Below, one piece after another: positions 17,947 to 28,733 of a stretch of 64,000 bases of DNA. Positions within the stretch are counted from its first letter, which is position 1. Every line of letters begins with the position of its first letter. Source of the DNA: an uncultured Collinsella sp. (GTDB lineage: Bacteria; Actinomycetota; Coriobacteriia; Coriobacteriales; Coriobacteriaceae); assembly GCA_934650975.1 (NCBI GenBank), contig CAKUFW010000001.1, forward strand, positions 1 to 64,000. Reading direction: 5' to 3'. The notes below the pieces were generated by a model. It was not told where the DNA came from. It was given only the letters and a program-made list of their open reading frames with translations, and made no database searches. The position numbers were made by a program, and so were the translations under genes.

Positions 17947-20900
17947 ATGGGCAATCGAAAAGCCTTGTTTGTTTTGGTCTTTATTGCACTTTTGCTAGGA
18001 ATTGGTCTTGTTCCTGCGTTTGCTGAAGATGGTTCGTCTGCCGGTCAAAATGCAACGGCATCTATAGCTGCGGGGCGGTCGAGCAAGTCTGAAGTTAATT
18101 CTGATGCCGATTCGGTTTCGGATGACAACTCCGATTCAAGGGCCTCGGATTCTTCTGAAGCGTCGATACCGGAAAAGCCAAAGTCTGTCTACGATCTTGC
18201 TTCCGAACATGTCGATGACCTTGCAGACGGACTATATACCTTTGGCTCTTCGGCTAACAGTAAGTTTGTGCTGGACGTTCCTGGTGGTGCGGCAGCCGCT
18301 GGCAAAAAGCTGCAATTGTACGGTTCAAACAATACCGATGCTCAGGTCTGGCGTGTCTCTCATGATCAGAATGGCTTCGTTGTCATTGCTTCTGTCAAGG
18401 GCTGCACGCTTGATGTCTCGGGAGGCAGCGCTAGCAACAGAAATTCCGTTCAGCTTTGGTCCGATAACGGGACCCTTGCTCAGCGCTGGATTGCAATTAA
18501 GGAAACCGACGGCAGCTATACATTGATTTCGGCGCTCAACCAGTCGTTTGCCATTGACGTTTCGGGTGGAGTTGCCGCAAATGGCTCTGCTGTTCAACTG
18601 TATGAGGCAAACGGTACGGCAGCTCAGCGATGGGTACTAACGCCTGCCAAAACTGAGCAACAGCAACTCGATGATCGGGCGGCAGCACATCTCGCCGACC
18701 TTCCCGATGGGACATATGCCATTTTGGCCTCGAATGATTCGTTTGCGCTGGACGCGGGCGGCGGGTCACTGTCTTTCGACAAGTTCGGGTATTCAGGTGT
18801 CCAAACGTTCGATGTTTCGACGACGGAGGACGGATATCGCACCATTGCGATTCATGGTGCTGGGGCGGTTCTGGATGCGGTGGGCGGCAATGACGCCAAC
18901 GGCACGAAGCTGCAGACCTATGTCGCCAATGGAACCAAGGCTCAAAAGTGGATCATTGAGAAAGATGGCAATCATTTTCGTATTGTGTCGGCTCTGAACG
19001 GGCAAAAGGTCGCCGACGTCCCCGGTGGCTCTATTGCATCTGGTGCAGGACTTCAACTGTATAGTGCAAATGGAACAGTGGCCCAATCCTTCTACTTCGT
19101 GGATCCGATGGCAGTGCGTTCTGAGCTCGATAAGCTCGCCTCCGATAACCGTGAAGTCGTCAAAGATGGGGACTATGCTATTGTTGCTGGTCAGCCGTTG
19201 TCTCGTATGGTTCTCGATGTTGCCGGCGGCTCTACTTCCAGCGGTGCAAACGTGCAGATTTATCAATCGAATACAACTGCCGCTCAGCGTTGGCGTGTTT
19301 CGCATGACGATAACGGCTACCTCACGATAACGAATATAAAGTCTGGCAAAGTACTTGATGTTTCCGCGGGTTCAACTTCTTTGGGAACGAACGTCCAGCA
19401 GTACACGGCTTGTGGCGATGCGAACTTTGCGCAAAAGTGGATTGCGGTGCCGAATGGCGATGGAAGCGTTCGACTTCTTTCTGCTGTTTGGCAACAGCGT
19501 GCACTTGACATTGCCGGCGGCTCTCTGAACTCTCAGACAAACGTGCAGCTATATGCTTCGAATGGAACTGCTGCGCAGCGCTTCACCTTTATTGCTGCAA
19601 ACCCGGCGTCAGTTGACCCGTGCGATGACATTTTGAAAGACAAGGGTTGGTGCGTTATTTCGCCCTCCGCAAATGGCGCTGTTGCCCTTGACGTTGCCGG
19701 TGGATCATTGAACAACGGAGGCAACGTTCAGGCTTACTCCTGCAATGGCACGCTTTCCCAGCTATTTAAGGCCGAGTATCGAGACGGTTACTATGTTCTG
19801 CGCAATGCCGGCTCCGGTAAGGTGCTTGATGTCACGGCGGGCGACGTCGTCCCGGGGACAAACGTTCAGCAGTGGGATGAAGGCCCCAACGACAACCAAC
19901 TTTTCAGCGTTATTGCCAATGAAGACGGAAGCTGTTCGTTTTTCAATAAGGGTACGGGGCTCATGCTTGCAGTATCCGGTTCAAATCTAGTTGCTGCTAT
20001 GGCGGGAGATTCCGTCCAGACATCGTTCGTTTTTGCAGAGCAGGAAGACCTGCTGAGCGAAGGCCTCTATGAAATCTATCCGTCTGCGAACTCCTCCTTT
20101 GTGCTTGATGTCGCGAGCGCATCCGCTGACTCCGGTGCTAACGTTCAGCTCTATGCCAGCAATGGTTCTTTCGCCCAAAAATGGCTGCTTAAAAAGGTGG
20201 ATGGAGCAAAGAATACCTATACGTTTGAATCCGTTTGCTCATCTAACAGGCTTTCTGTTTCGGGTACCAATGTTTGCACGATGGCTCCGGCAGATGTGAA
20301 GGCGCAGCAATGGGTGGCGCTAATCGATAGCAATGGTATTGAGTTTGTGTCTGCGGATGACCAAGACCTTTCGCTTGATGTGAAGGGCGGTAATTTTGCA
20401 TCGACTTCCAATGTTCAAGTCCACTCCTCCAATGGTTCCGCTGCGCAGAGATTCCGCCTGCGCGCTACTTCGGCAACCATCGATAATGGTACGTATTTCA
20501 TCCGAATGGCTTCTCACGCTGGTTCGGTCTTAGATGTTTCTGGCGGATCGTACTCAGACGGTGCAAACGTCCAGATTTGGCAGAACAACGATTCGGGTGC
20601 TCAAAAATGGAACTTTTCTCGCAACGGCGATGGCTCTTACAGCATCATAAATGCCGCTAGCGGCAAGGCTCTTGATGTTAAGGATGCGGCTGTATCTTCT
20701 GGGGCAAATATCCAACAATGGTCTAGGAACGGAAGTGCAGCTCAGCGTTGGTTTATAGAATATGTTCCTGGCGGATTTAAGCTGTCCTCCGCACTCAACG
20801 GAGCCTTTGTTATTGATGTTTCGGGGGGTGACACGGCAAACGGTACGAATGTCGCATTATATGCGAGTAACGATTCGAAGGCGCAGCGTTTTACGTTTAA

Positions 20901-21345
20901 GGCTACTACGTATGTTCAGCCGCTTCCCGCTGACCAGCAAGCTATGTACAATCGTGCGCAGTGGTACAACAGTAATACGGAATGGTTAATTTTGACTGAT
21001 ACCGTTGGGTGTCGAACGGGTATTTTTAGGGGCTCTCGTGGTAACTGGAAGTTATGGTCTTTCTGGCAGTGCGCCCCTGGTAAGAATGAGTCGCCGACCG
21101 TACTGGGCGAATATTCTGTCTACGGAAAGGGTCTTTCGTTTGGACATGGATATACTTGCTGGTATTACACACAGTTCTATGGAGACTATCTGTTCCATTC
21201 GCAACCATGTTATACAGGGACGTTCAATGTGATGGATCACACGATGGGACACCGCGCTTCGGCAGGGTGTATCAGGCTTACAACTGATCATGCCAAATGG
21301 ATTTACGACAACATTCCCTATGGAACGAAGGTAGTTAACTACTAA
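17947..21345 (+). CDS. Secreted ricin-repeat array protein with C-terminal L,D-transpeptidase
   Basis: A 1132-residue secreted protein. ATG 17947 follows AAAGGGGACAG. Signal peptide to about residue 27 (VPAFAED), then an acidic Ser/Asp linker to ~80. Residues ~95-1000 hold 18 ricin-type subdomains (consensus VLDVSGGS..NGTNVQ.Y..NGT.AQ.W) in six trefoils, separated by short spacers of the form L.DG.Y.I. The last ~125 residues are a YkuD-type L,D-transpeptidase: FHSQPC (His1084) and HRASAGCIRL (His1102, Cys1108) give the catalytic site. Such enzymes make 3-3 peptidoglycan crosslinks or attach proteins. No sortase or transmembrane anchor is seen, so the array may provide attachment. First gene of the cluster, with its own terminator. 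Confidence 0.88.
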   Translation: MGNRKALFVLVFIALLLGIGLVPAFAEDGSSAGQNATASIAAGRSSKSEVNSDADSVSDDNSDSRASDSSEASIPEKPKSVYDLASEHVDDLADGLYTFGSSANSKFVLDVPGGAAAAGKKLQLYGSNNTDAQVWRVSHDQNGFVVIASVKGCTLDVSGGSASNRNSVQLWSDNGTLAQRWIAIKETDGSYTLISALNQSFAIDVSGGVAANGSAVQLYEANGTAAQRWVLTPAKTEQQQLDDRAAAHLADLPDGTYAILASNDSFALDAGGGSLSFDKFGYSGVQTFDVSTTEDGYRTIAIHGAGAVLDAVGGNDANGTKLQTYVANGTKAQKWIIEKDGNHFRIVSALNGQKVADVPGGSIASGAGLQLYSANGTVAQSFYFVDPMAVRSELDKLASDNREVVKDGDYAIVAGQPLSRMVLDVAGGSTSSGANVQIYQSNTTAAQRWRVSHDDNGYLTITNIKSGKVLDVSAGSTSLGTNVQQYTACGDANFAQKWIAVPNGDGSVRLLSAVWQQRALDIAGGSLNSQTNVQLYASNGTAAQRFTFIAANPASVDPCDDILKDKGWCVISPSANGAVALDVAGGSLNNGGNVQAYSCNGTLSQLFKAEYRDGYYVLRNAGSGKVLDVTAGDVVPGTNVQQWDEGPNDNQLFSVIANEDGSCSFFNKGTGLMLAVSGSNLVAAMAGDSVQTSFVFAEQEDLLSEGLYEIYPSANSSFVLDVASASADSGANVQLYASNGSFAQKWLLKKVDGAKNTYTFESVCSSNRLSVSGTNVCTMAPADVKAQQWVALIDSNGIEFVSADDQDLSLDVKGGNFASTSNVQVHSSNGSAAQRFRLRATSATIDNGTYFIRMASHAGSVLDVSGGSYSDGANVQIWQNNDSGAQKWNFSRNGDGSYSIINAASGKALDVKDAAVSSGANIQQWSRNGSAAQRWFIEYVPGGFKLSSALNGAFVIDVSGGDTANGTNVALYASNDSKAQRFTFKATTYVQPLPADQQAMYNRAQWYNSNTEWLILTDTVGCRTGIFRGSRGNWKLWSFWQCAPGKNESPTVLGEYSVYGKGLSFGHGYTCWYYTQFYGDYLFHSQPCYTGTFNVMDHTMGHRASAGCIRLTTDHAKWIYDNIPYGTKVVNY

Positions 21346-21350
21346 GGCAG

Positions 21351-21383
21351 AAGGCGGCTCGCGTTTGACGAGCCGCCTTTTTT
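21351..21383 (+). terminator. Strong Rho-independent terminator
   Basis: AAGGCGGCTCG and CGAGCCGCCTT form an 11-bp perfect stem with a 7-nt loop and a T tract. It begins 5 bases after the L,D-transpeptidase gene stop, so the second array gene needs its own promoter. Confidence 0.93.
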
Positions 21384-21543
21384 GACGCAAAAAGTTGCAT
21401 ATCGCCCTAAACCGCGATTAAATGAAGCAAAAGTATAGTCATTTTCACCGCATGCTGGATTGTATGAAGCGATGCTTGAGCAACACGCACGCGTGGGGAA
21501 TGCGCTACGTCGTAGGTGTTGGCGAGACCTTCTGGGGGATGTC

Positions 21544-24500
21544 ATGCGTCATTTAAAACGCGCTTGCGCATTATTGCGAGTTGGATGTTTACTGGGGCTG
21601 CTTCTGATGCTGCCCGTCGGGTTCGATTTGGGCTCAACGGCATTTGCCGAAACTTCCTCGATGGGGCTCTCCGCTGAAGGTTCTGAGCAAACCGAGGATG
21701 CTACCGGCTCTGTTCCGGATTCTCTTTCGAGCGATGCGGATCAGGAAGGTGAGTCGAGCGACGAGAGCCTCGACAGTGCATCCGAGGACTCCACTGAGGA
21801 CGTTGATCTGACTAGATATGCGACCCTTGATGCGGGCACCTATTTTCTTACTTCGAGCTTGTCGGGGCATCGTGTGCTCGATGTTACGGGTGGTTCGGTG
21901 AGCGCCGGTACTGCGATTCAGTTGTATGGGAGAAACGAGACGGCTGCACAGCAGTTTGCCCTTGTTGATCTTGGTAACCGCCAATACGCTTTTAAAAACA
22001 TTAAGTCGGGGCTGTACCTTTGCTATCCAAACGATGCTTCTTGCTTCTCTGACCATCCGCGTCTTACGCAGAACGCTGGCGATGATGACGCCTGGGGTTT
22101 TGCATGGCATGCTCGACAGGTTGGCGGCGGATTTGTCTTTTCGCCTGTCATCGATGATGATTTTGCTATTGACATCGCTGGCGCCAACGATTCCAATGGA
22201 ACTGAGATTCGTCTCTATCAATCCAATGAATCCGCTGCTCAGACGTTTACGCTTGAGAAGCCCAGGGCTACCATCCTCGCTGAGCTTGCTGCCGCCCACG
22301 CCTCTGACCTTGTTGACGGCACCTACTATATCCGCTCGGCAAAAAGCTCCTGGCAGACGCTTGATGTTGCTGGCGGATCTTGGTCTTCTGGTGCCAATGT
22401 TCAAATATATTCGCTCAACGCTACGGCTGCACAAACATGGACTGTGTCACATGATCAAAGCGGTTTCATCACACTGACCAACAAAGGCTCGGGTCTTGTT
22501 CTTGATGTTTCTGGTGGAAGCGCTCAGTCTGGAACGAACGTCCAGCAATATGCGTCAAATGGCTCTGCGGCTCAAAAATGGATTGCCGTTAAGGATGGGG
22601 ACTCCTTCAAGCTGGTGTCCGCGCTTGATCCGTCGATTTGCCTCGACATCGCCGGCGGTAATACAGGTAACGGCACGAATGTTCGAACTTGGGTGGATAA
22701 CGGAACGATCGCTCAACGTTGGACATTTTTCAATTTAGACGTTCAGCGTGAACAGCTGGATTTGCTTGCCCAGCAAAATGCGGGCAATATTGCCGATGGA
22801 CGCTATGTTTTGGCGCTTGGTGTCGGAGGAGCTAAGGTTCTGGATGTGAACGGTGGCTCTAAAGACAACGGCGGCAATGTTCAGTCTTATACGTCGAATA
22901 TGACTGCGGCGCAGCAGTGGGACATTTCGCATGATGAACTCGGCTATTTGGTTATCAAAAATGTTTGCTCTGGCAAGGTGCTCGATGTCGCGGGTGGTTC
23001 CTGCACGTTGGGAACCAATGTCCAGCAGTATGCGTCGAATGGGTCGCGTGCCCAGCGGTGGATCGCTGCTCCCTCGGTGTCTGGTGGCTCGTTCCGGCTG
23101 CAGTCCGCAATCCTGCCCGATCTTGTCCTGGATGTTGCTGGCGGCTCATCTTCAAATGGTGCTAATGTTCAAACGTATGCGAGTAACGGTACCGTCGCTC
23201 AAAGCGTTCGTTTTGTATCGGCTGTTCCCGATGTGGCCCCGTCCGACGATCTTGGTTTGGACGGCTGGTTCACTATTTCTGTGGCATCGGATTCATCTCG
23301 TGTGTTTGATATCTCTGGAGGGTCTTCTTCCAACGGGGCAAACGTCCAGACTTATGCTGCTAATGGTACGTTTGCTCAGGTCTTTAAATTTGTATATGAG
23401 AATGGCTACTATCGAATCGTCAACGCCCAGTCTGGCAAGGCTCTCGATGTTGATGGTGGCAATGTGTGCCCTGGAACAAATGTCCACCAATGGAGCGGTG
23501 ACGGCAATAACTCAAATCAGCTGTTTTCCATTGTTCGCAACGATGATGGTTCCTATACGGCAACGAATAAAGCAACCGGACTGGCCCTAAGCGTTGCCAA
23601 CTCTAATGTGTACGGAGACGTCCCGTCTGATTCCGCGTCGCAGCGTCTTTCCTTTACAAAGCTGACCTCGCTTTTGCCCGAGGGCTTCTTTACCATTTCG
23701 AGCGCTGCATCTTCCTCTGCGGTTTTGGACGTTGCAAGCGGCTCGGCCAGCGATGGCGCTAACGTTCAACTCTATGGAAGCAACAAGTCGATTGCTCAAA
23801 AGTGGAAGGTGACCAAGGTTGCCGACCGAGACAATACCTATACCGTTGAAAGCCTGGTGTCTGGCAAGGTCTTAACGGCAGATGAAGATGGCAACGTTTG
23901 TGTCCGTTCTTTTGATAATGCCGACGCTCAGCATTGGACCGCCCAGATTGACAAGGGCGGTATCAACTTCGTTAACGTTGCAACCGGCAAGGTCCTCGAC
24001 GCTGTAGGCGGCTCAACAAACAACGGAACTAATATCAGGACGTATGATTCTAACGGCACCTTGGCACAGTCTTTCAAGTTGTCTACCTGCTCGTTAGTTG
24101 ATTCGGGTACCTATGTTATTGCCGCTGCTTCTAACCGTTCCAAGGTTCTAGATGTGGCGAGTGGCTCTCGTTCCAATGGTGCTAACGTGCAGCTTTGGTC
24201 CTCCAATGATTCTGGAGCTCAAAAATGGAACGTCAGCGTTAACTCGGATGGAACCATTTCGATTCAAAACTGCCGAAGCAAAAAATATCTTGATGTCCTG
24301 AATGCTCAGGGTGCTTCGGGCGCCAATGTTCAGCAGTGGCAGGGGAACGGAAGCGCTGCTCAGCGTTGGCTTGTTGACTACGTTGGTGGTGGCTCCTTTG
24401 TCATTCGTTCTGCGCTTAACGATTCGCTCGTTTTGGACGTGAACGGGGGCGCGCTTAATGACGGAGCCAATATCCAGATTTACGCTGCTAACGGCTCCGA

Positions 24501-25107
24501 CGCGCAGGGATTTTACTTTGCCCAGACGAGCTATACGCCCGAGGCGGTAGACTTGGCTGTTCCTGTTTACAACCAGTATTCCGTCGGACTTCCTAACGGT
24601 TGCGAATCGGCGGCCCTGACCAACGTCCTTAACTATTACGGTTTTGGTGTTGGTCCTTGCGAGATGGCCGATCGATGGATCCCCCGTAGCTCTTGGGACT
24701 TTGTCTGGTGCTTCTGGGGAGACCCCCACAGCTATAACAACGGTAACGAGATCTGCGCTCCTGGACTCAATAGGGCTGCCAATAATTTCCTGGCGAGTAG
24801 GGGGAGCAACCTGCGTTCGTACGACGTATCGGGAACCTCTCTGTATGACCTCTGCAATTACCTTGATGAAGGACATCCGGTCATTATTTGGACTACCGTT
24901 CATCAGGGCAACGTTGGAAATATTTATGCCCGACAGGGTGGATATTTTGCCTGCGTTAACTCGCATACGGTTGTTCTGAAGGGCTATAACCCTCAAACAA
25001 ATAAGGTCATGATTTCCGATACCATCGATGGCTATACCACCTACGATCGAGATTGGATTGCTTGGGTCTACCAGCAACGAGGTGCGCAAGCAGTCGTTAT
25101 TAAGTAA
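21544..25107 (+). CDS. Secreted ricin-repeat array protein with C-terminal C39-like cysteine peptidase
   Basis: A 1187-residue protein. The frame is open from 21460, but ATG 21544 has TGGGGGA upstream and starts the signal peptide (MRHLKRACALLRVGC...STAFAE), so it is chosen. An acidic Glu/Ser/Asp linker leads to 18 ricin-type subdomains (six trefoils). The C-terminal ~186 residues match C39-like peptidases: LPNGCESAAL (Cys1020), VNSHTVVLKGY (His1141) and ISDTIDG (Asp1159) form the likely triad. C39_2 domains act as peptidases in surface proteins; the substrate here is unknown. Trefoils 4 and 5 match those of the first and fifth array genes position by position. Confidence 0.88.
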   Translation: MRHLKRACALLRVGCLLGLLLMLPVGFDLGSTAFAETSSMGLSAEGSEQTEDATGSVPDSLSSDADQEGESSDESLDSASEDSTEDVDLTRYATLDAGTYFLTSSLSGHRVLDVTGGSVSAGTAIQLYGRNETAAQQFALVDLGNRQYAFKNIKSGLYLCYPNDASCFSDHPRLTQNAGDDDAWGFAWHARQVGGGFVFSPVIDDDFAIDIAGANDSNGTEIRLYQSNESAAQTFTLEKPRATILAELAAAHASDLVDGTYYIRSAKSSWQTLDVAGGSWSSGANVQIYSLNATAAQTWTVSHDQSGFITLTNKGSGLVLDVSGGSAQSGTNVQQYASNGSAAQKWIAVKDGDSFKLVSALDPSICLDIAGGNTGNGTNVRTWVDNGTIAQRWTFFNLDVQREQLDLLAQQNAGNIADGRYVLALGVGGAKVLDVNGGSKDNGGNVQSYTSNMTAAQQWDISHDELGYLVIKNVCSGKVLDVAGGSCTLGTNVQQYASNGSRAQRWIAAPSVSGGSFRLQSAILPDLVLDVAGGSSSNGANVQTYASNGTVAQSVRFVSAVPDVAPSDDLGLDGWFTISVASDSSRVFDISGGSSSNGANVQTYAANGTFAQVFKFVYENGYYRIVNAQSGKALDVDGGNVCPGTNVHQWSGDGNNSNQLFSIVRNDDGSYTATNKATGLALSVANSNVYGDVPSDSASQRLSFTKLTSLLPEGFFTISSAASSSAVLDVASGSASDGANVQLYGSNKSIAQKWKVTKVADRDNTYTVESLVSGKVLTADEDGNVCVRSFDNADAQHWTAQIDKGGINFVNVATGKVLDAVGGSTNNGTNIRTYDSNGTLAQSFKLSTCSLVDSGTYVIAAASNRSKVLDVASGSRSNGANVQLWSSNDSGAQKWNVSVNSDGTISIQNCRSKKYLDVLNAQGASGANVQQWQGNGSAAQRWLVDYVGGGSFVIRSALNDSLVLDVNGGALNDGANIQIYAANGSDAQGFYFAQTSYTPEAVDLAVPVYNQYSVGLPNGCESAALTNVLNYYGFGVGPCEMADRWIPRSSWDFVWCFWGDPHSYNNGNEICAPGLNRAANNFLASRGSNLRSYDVSGTSLYDLCNYLDEGHPVIIWTTVHQGNVGNIYARQGGYFACVNSHTVVLKGYNPQTNKVMISDTIDGYTTYDRDWIAWVYQQRGAQAVVIK

Positions 25108-25178
25108 CCAATTGCAGCGATATTGCGGCTCGTATCAACTATTATAGATTCAGTGTTAATTTGAATCGGGGGTCTGAT

Positions 25179-28100
25179 ATGAGTTGCAGTCGATATGCCC
25201 GTGGCCTAGCTGCTATTTCGGTAGTGGTTTTGGCTGCGGGTCTTTTTGTTTCCTCCGTTGGAGTTTCTCCGTTATTTGCCGAAGAAGTGTCTCCGAACGG
25301 GTCCGATGCTAATCGGGCAATCGTATTGGGCGCTGCTGATAGCGGCGATGGTGGCTTAGCACCGAATAGCTCGACTGTCCCATCTAGCGAGGGGCGATCT
25401 GAAGACTCGTCGACACCTGCCGGTGAATCGGCCGATGATACGAAGTCTCAAGATGCTGAGAGCATTGAGGACTTAGCCGTTAAAAACAAAGGGACGCTTT
25501 CTGATGGCGTGACCTATGTTTTTGCTTGCAGCAATGCATCTCGCAAGGTGTGGGATGTTGCGGGCGGATCTTCTTCAAACGGCGCTAATGTCCAGATGTA
25601 TAACTCGAATATGACTCAAGCTCAACGCTGGGTAGTTCATGAGGATGAGAACGGGTTTTTAACTTTCGAAAATACCGGTTCTGGTTTGGTGCTTGATGTT
25701 TCTGGTGGTATAGCCGAGTCTGGTCGTAACGTTCAGCAGTATGTGGCTAACGGCACGCGTGCGCAAAAGTGGGTTGCCGTTAAGGGCACCGATGGAGGAT
25801 TGACGATACATTCCGCTCTCAACTTTGAGTACGTGCTTGATATCGCGGGCGGTAGCTCTGCTAATGGAGCCAATGTCCAGTTGTATAAGGCCAATCAGAC
25901 CGCTGCGCAGCTGTTTTTTGCGCTCGACTCAAATCCGGTCGTTGACTCTTTAGGGCAGAACGTCGCTGACGGTGTGTATTGTTTTGAATCTGCCGGCTTG
26001 GCGCTCGATGTGAAGGGCGCTTCTGCTGAATCCGGTGCGGCTCTTCAGTCGTACGCAAAGAACGATACCGTCGCGCAGGCGTTCCGTCTTACGTATGACA
26101 GCGCATCCGGTTATTACACGATCGCTTCGCTTGTTTCGGGCAAGTTGATTGACGCCGATTACGGTAGCGTCGTACCCAGCGGCGCTGCCCATCTCTATGG
26201 ATCCCTTGATGATGCTGGTTCCTATACGAAGAATCGCTTTTGGATTCTCGAGTCTTCTGGAGAGGGTTTTGCCATAAAAAACGTCGCGAATGGGTTATAT
26301 CTTTCGTTTGAAAACGGCGTCGCTGTTACCTCGACTGATGTTGTCACCTGGGCTTTGACCCAGACGAAGGGCTTTACCTGGACGCAGGCTGATATCGACG
26401 CCTTTGCCGCCGCGCAGGGTTTGCAGATCCCCGATGGAACTTACGCCCTCGGCATGGATTCGTCACCACGAAGCGTTGTCGATGTTTCTGGTGGCTCTGC
26501 CGCGAATGGCGCCAATGTCCAAATTTATGCCTCCAACAATACCCCGGCTCAACGCTGGGTCATTAAGAACACGCTTGACTCCGACGGTCAGCCTACCGGC
26601 TACGTGACGATTTCTCATATGGAAACCTCCTCGGTCCTTGATGTCTTCGGTGGAAGTAAAAAGTCCGGCGCCAACGTTCAGCAATATGCCACCAACGGCA
26701 CTGCCGCGCAGCGATGGATTCCTGTTAAGCAGACAAATGGGGCATTCGTGTTCTACTCCGGTCTGGGACGTAATCTTGTTTTAGAGGTGAGCGGTGGAAG
26801 CGTCTCCAATGGTGCAAACGTTCAAATTTGGGTAGCGAATGGCTCTGCGGCGCAGCGTTTCATTGCCATCGATGCTAATCCTCATGTCGAGGCGGGCACC
26901 CAAACGGTTGCGGATGGCATGTATCAGATCAACTCCGTTTCTGATTCTTCTACATGCCTTGACGTGGCGGGAGGCTCCGTTTCCAACGGCGCCCGTATTC
27001 AGACGTATGCCACAAATGGCACAATGGCTCAGTGTTTTAAGCTCTCATATGATTCTGCTACAGGTTTCTACTCGATTCTTTCGGCGAAGTCTACTAAGGG
27101 AATAGATCTTGATAGTGGCGACATTTTCCCGGGCGCAAAAGTTCAACAGTGGGATTTCCCCGGCCTTGGCTCAAATCAGCAGTGGCGTATTGAGCCCAAT
27201 GGAGATAGCTTTGTAATCCGTTCCGTTGCGAGCAACTTGGTGCTGGAGCGTAAATCAGATGGCTCCGTGACGACTGCAGCCGAATCCGGCAGTGCCGCAC
27301 AGCACTGGACTTTCGAGGCCTTTACTGTTTCGCTCAGCGAAGGCTGCTACTCCATCTACTCGGATTCTACGGGTAAATATCTCGACGTTACCGGTGGTTC
27401 CTATGCAGATGGAACGCTGCTGCAGGTCTATACGGGAAACGGTACCTTGGCTCAGAAGTTCTGGGCTCGCAAGGATGATCAGGGCTATTACTCGTTCCAA
27501 TGTGCCAACTCCGCCAAGTATCTTTTGACACGAGAGTCTGACGGTGCTGTTCTTCAGGCGTCCGACAAAGATGCTGACGAGGCCAAATGGTCGATTGAGG
27601 TCTGCTTTGGAAAGGGTATTGAACTTAAGAATAAAAAGACCGGTAAGGCACTGTCCATCTCTGGTTCTGGCGGATCAGTTGTCTGCGCCGACGAGAATGG
27701 GTCCGCAGCGCAAGGGTGGACTATCGCGTCTGTCCCCCTTATTTCTGACGGTTTTTATGAGTTTGCCCCCATGCATGCTACTGATCAGCGTCTCGATGTG
27801 GCTAGCTGCTCTCGCTCGAATGGCGCAAACGTTCAGATTTATGCTTCTAACGGTACGTTGAGCCAGCGCATGTGGGTTCGTGGCGTCGGTGACGGCTGGT
27901 ATTCGCTTACGGCTTGTTGCTCCGCCTATCCTCTTGACGTCTATAGCTGTTCTGATGCGGATGGAGCGAACGTTCAGCAGTGGCAGTGGAATGGGTCCAA
28001 CGCGCAAAAGTGGCGTTTCGAAATGGGGGAGAGCGGAATCAAGATTGTTTCGGCTTGCGGCAATAAGGTCCTGGAGGTAAGCGACGGGGCCACCGCGAAT

Positions 28101-28703
28101 GGGGCCAATGTCCAGCTTTGGTCTTACACTGGCTCCGCTGCTCAGTCTTGGCGTGCTCTTTCTGCCGAGCGTCCTGCGAAGATCGGCTATCAGAACCCTT
28201 CGAACTATCCACAGGTAAGCAGCTTGACGGTGAAGCTTCCGAGCTATTGCACGGGCGAGTTCACCTATGTTACGCCGTCTCGCATTGCGATTGATGCCAC
28301 GCGAGACGACTGTGTCAATGCCTTTATTCAGCGTGCCTATGAGTATATTGGCACGAAGTACATCGAGCCTTACTCTACCGCGCCCGGCGGCGCCGTCGAT
28401 TGCTCGGGCTTCGTGCTGCAGTGCCTCTATGCCACGGGTATGGATATGGGTATCTACAACCCCTATAACCATCGTTGGCTTTCTTGGCAAACGTACAACT
28501 CTATGAATTGGTACAATAACGGTACCTTTATGCCGGTAAGCGTCAACAGTATGCAGCGCGGCGACGTCATCTATTACCGCGGGCATATCGCCATCTATTT
28601 GGGGGATGGTCGCATGATTGACTCTTGGCCCCGTCAGGGTGTCGGCGTCCACGGTGTTTACGAGCGCGGCAATCCCATTGGTGCTGCACGCCCGTTCGTA
28701 TAA
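25179..28703 (+). CDS. Secreted ricin-repeat array protein with C-terminal NlpC/P60 domain
   Basis: A 1174-residue protein. ATG 25179, preceded by GGGGG at good spacing, is preferred over a TTG 18 bp upstream. Signal peptide (...SVGVSPLFAEE) and a Ser/Asp/Glu-rich linker are followed by 18 ricin-type subdomains; several are worn (for example GAAHLYGSLDD and the units near residues 700-900). The last ~130 residues are NlpC/P60: AVDCSGFVLQ with Cys1075, and YRGHIAIYLGDG with His1136. These enzymes cut stem peptides of peptidoglycan. Only 30 bp separates it from the next array gene, so genes three to five probably form an operon. Confidence 0.88.
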   Translation: MSCSRYARGLAAISVVVLAAGLFVSSVGVSPLFAEEVSPNGSDANRAIVLGAADSGDGGLAPNSSTVPSSEGRSEDSSTPAGESADDTKSQDAESIEDLAVKNKGTLSDGVTYVFACSNASRKVWDVAGGSSSNGANVQMYNSNMTQAQRWVVHEDENGFLTFENTGSGLVLDVSGGIAESGRNVQQYVANGTRAQKWVAVKGTDGGLTIHSALNFEYVLDIAGGSSANGANVQLYKANQTAAQLFFALDSNPVVDSLGQNVADGVYCFESAGLALDVKGASAESGAALQSYAKNDTVAQAFRLTYDSASGYYTIASLVSGKLIDADYGSVVPSGAAHLYGSLDDAGSYTKNRFWILESSGEGFAIKNVANGLYLSFENGVAVTSTDVVTWALTQTKGFTWTQADIDAFAAAQGLQIPDGTYALGMDSSPRSVVDVSGGSAANGANVQIYASNNTPAQRWVIKNTLDSDGQPTGYVTISHMETSSVLDVFGGSKKSGANVQQYATNGTAAQRWIPVKQTNGAFVFYSGLGRNLVLEVSGGSVSNGANVQIWVANGSAAQRFIAIDANPHVEAGTQTVADGMYQINSVSDSSTCLDVAGGSVSNGARIQTYATNGTMAQCFKLSYDSATGFYSILSAKSTKGIDLDSGDIFPGAKVQQWDFPGLGSNQQWRIEPNGDSFVIRSVASNLVLERKSDGSVTTAAESGSAAQHWTFEAFTVSLSEGCYSIYSDSTGKYLDVTGGSYADGTLLQVYTGNGTLAQKFWARKDDQGYYSFQCANSAKYLLTRESDGAVLQASDKDADEAKWSIEVCFGKGIELKNKKTGKALSISGSGGSVVCADENGSAAQGWTIASVPLISDGFYEFAPMHATDQRLDVASCSRSNGANVQIYASNGTLSQRMWVRGVGDGWYSLTACCSAYPLDVYSCSDADGANVQQWQWNGSNAQKWRFEMGESGIKIVSACGNKVLEVSDGATANGANVQLWSYTGSAAQSWRALSAERPAKIGYQNPSNYPQVSSLTVKLPSYCTGEFTYVTPSRIAIDATRDDCVNAFIQRAYEYIGTKYIEPYSTAPGGAVDCSGFVLQCLYATGMDMGIYNPYNHRWLSWQTYNSMNWYNNGTFMPVSVNSMQRGDVIYYRGHIAIYLGDGRMIDSWPRQGVGVHGVYERGNPIGAARPFV

Positions 28704-28733
28704 TCCAATTTTGTTAATCGAGGTTCATTAGAG

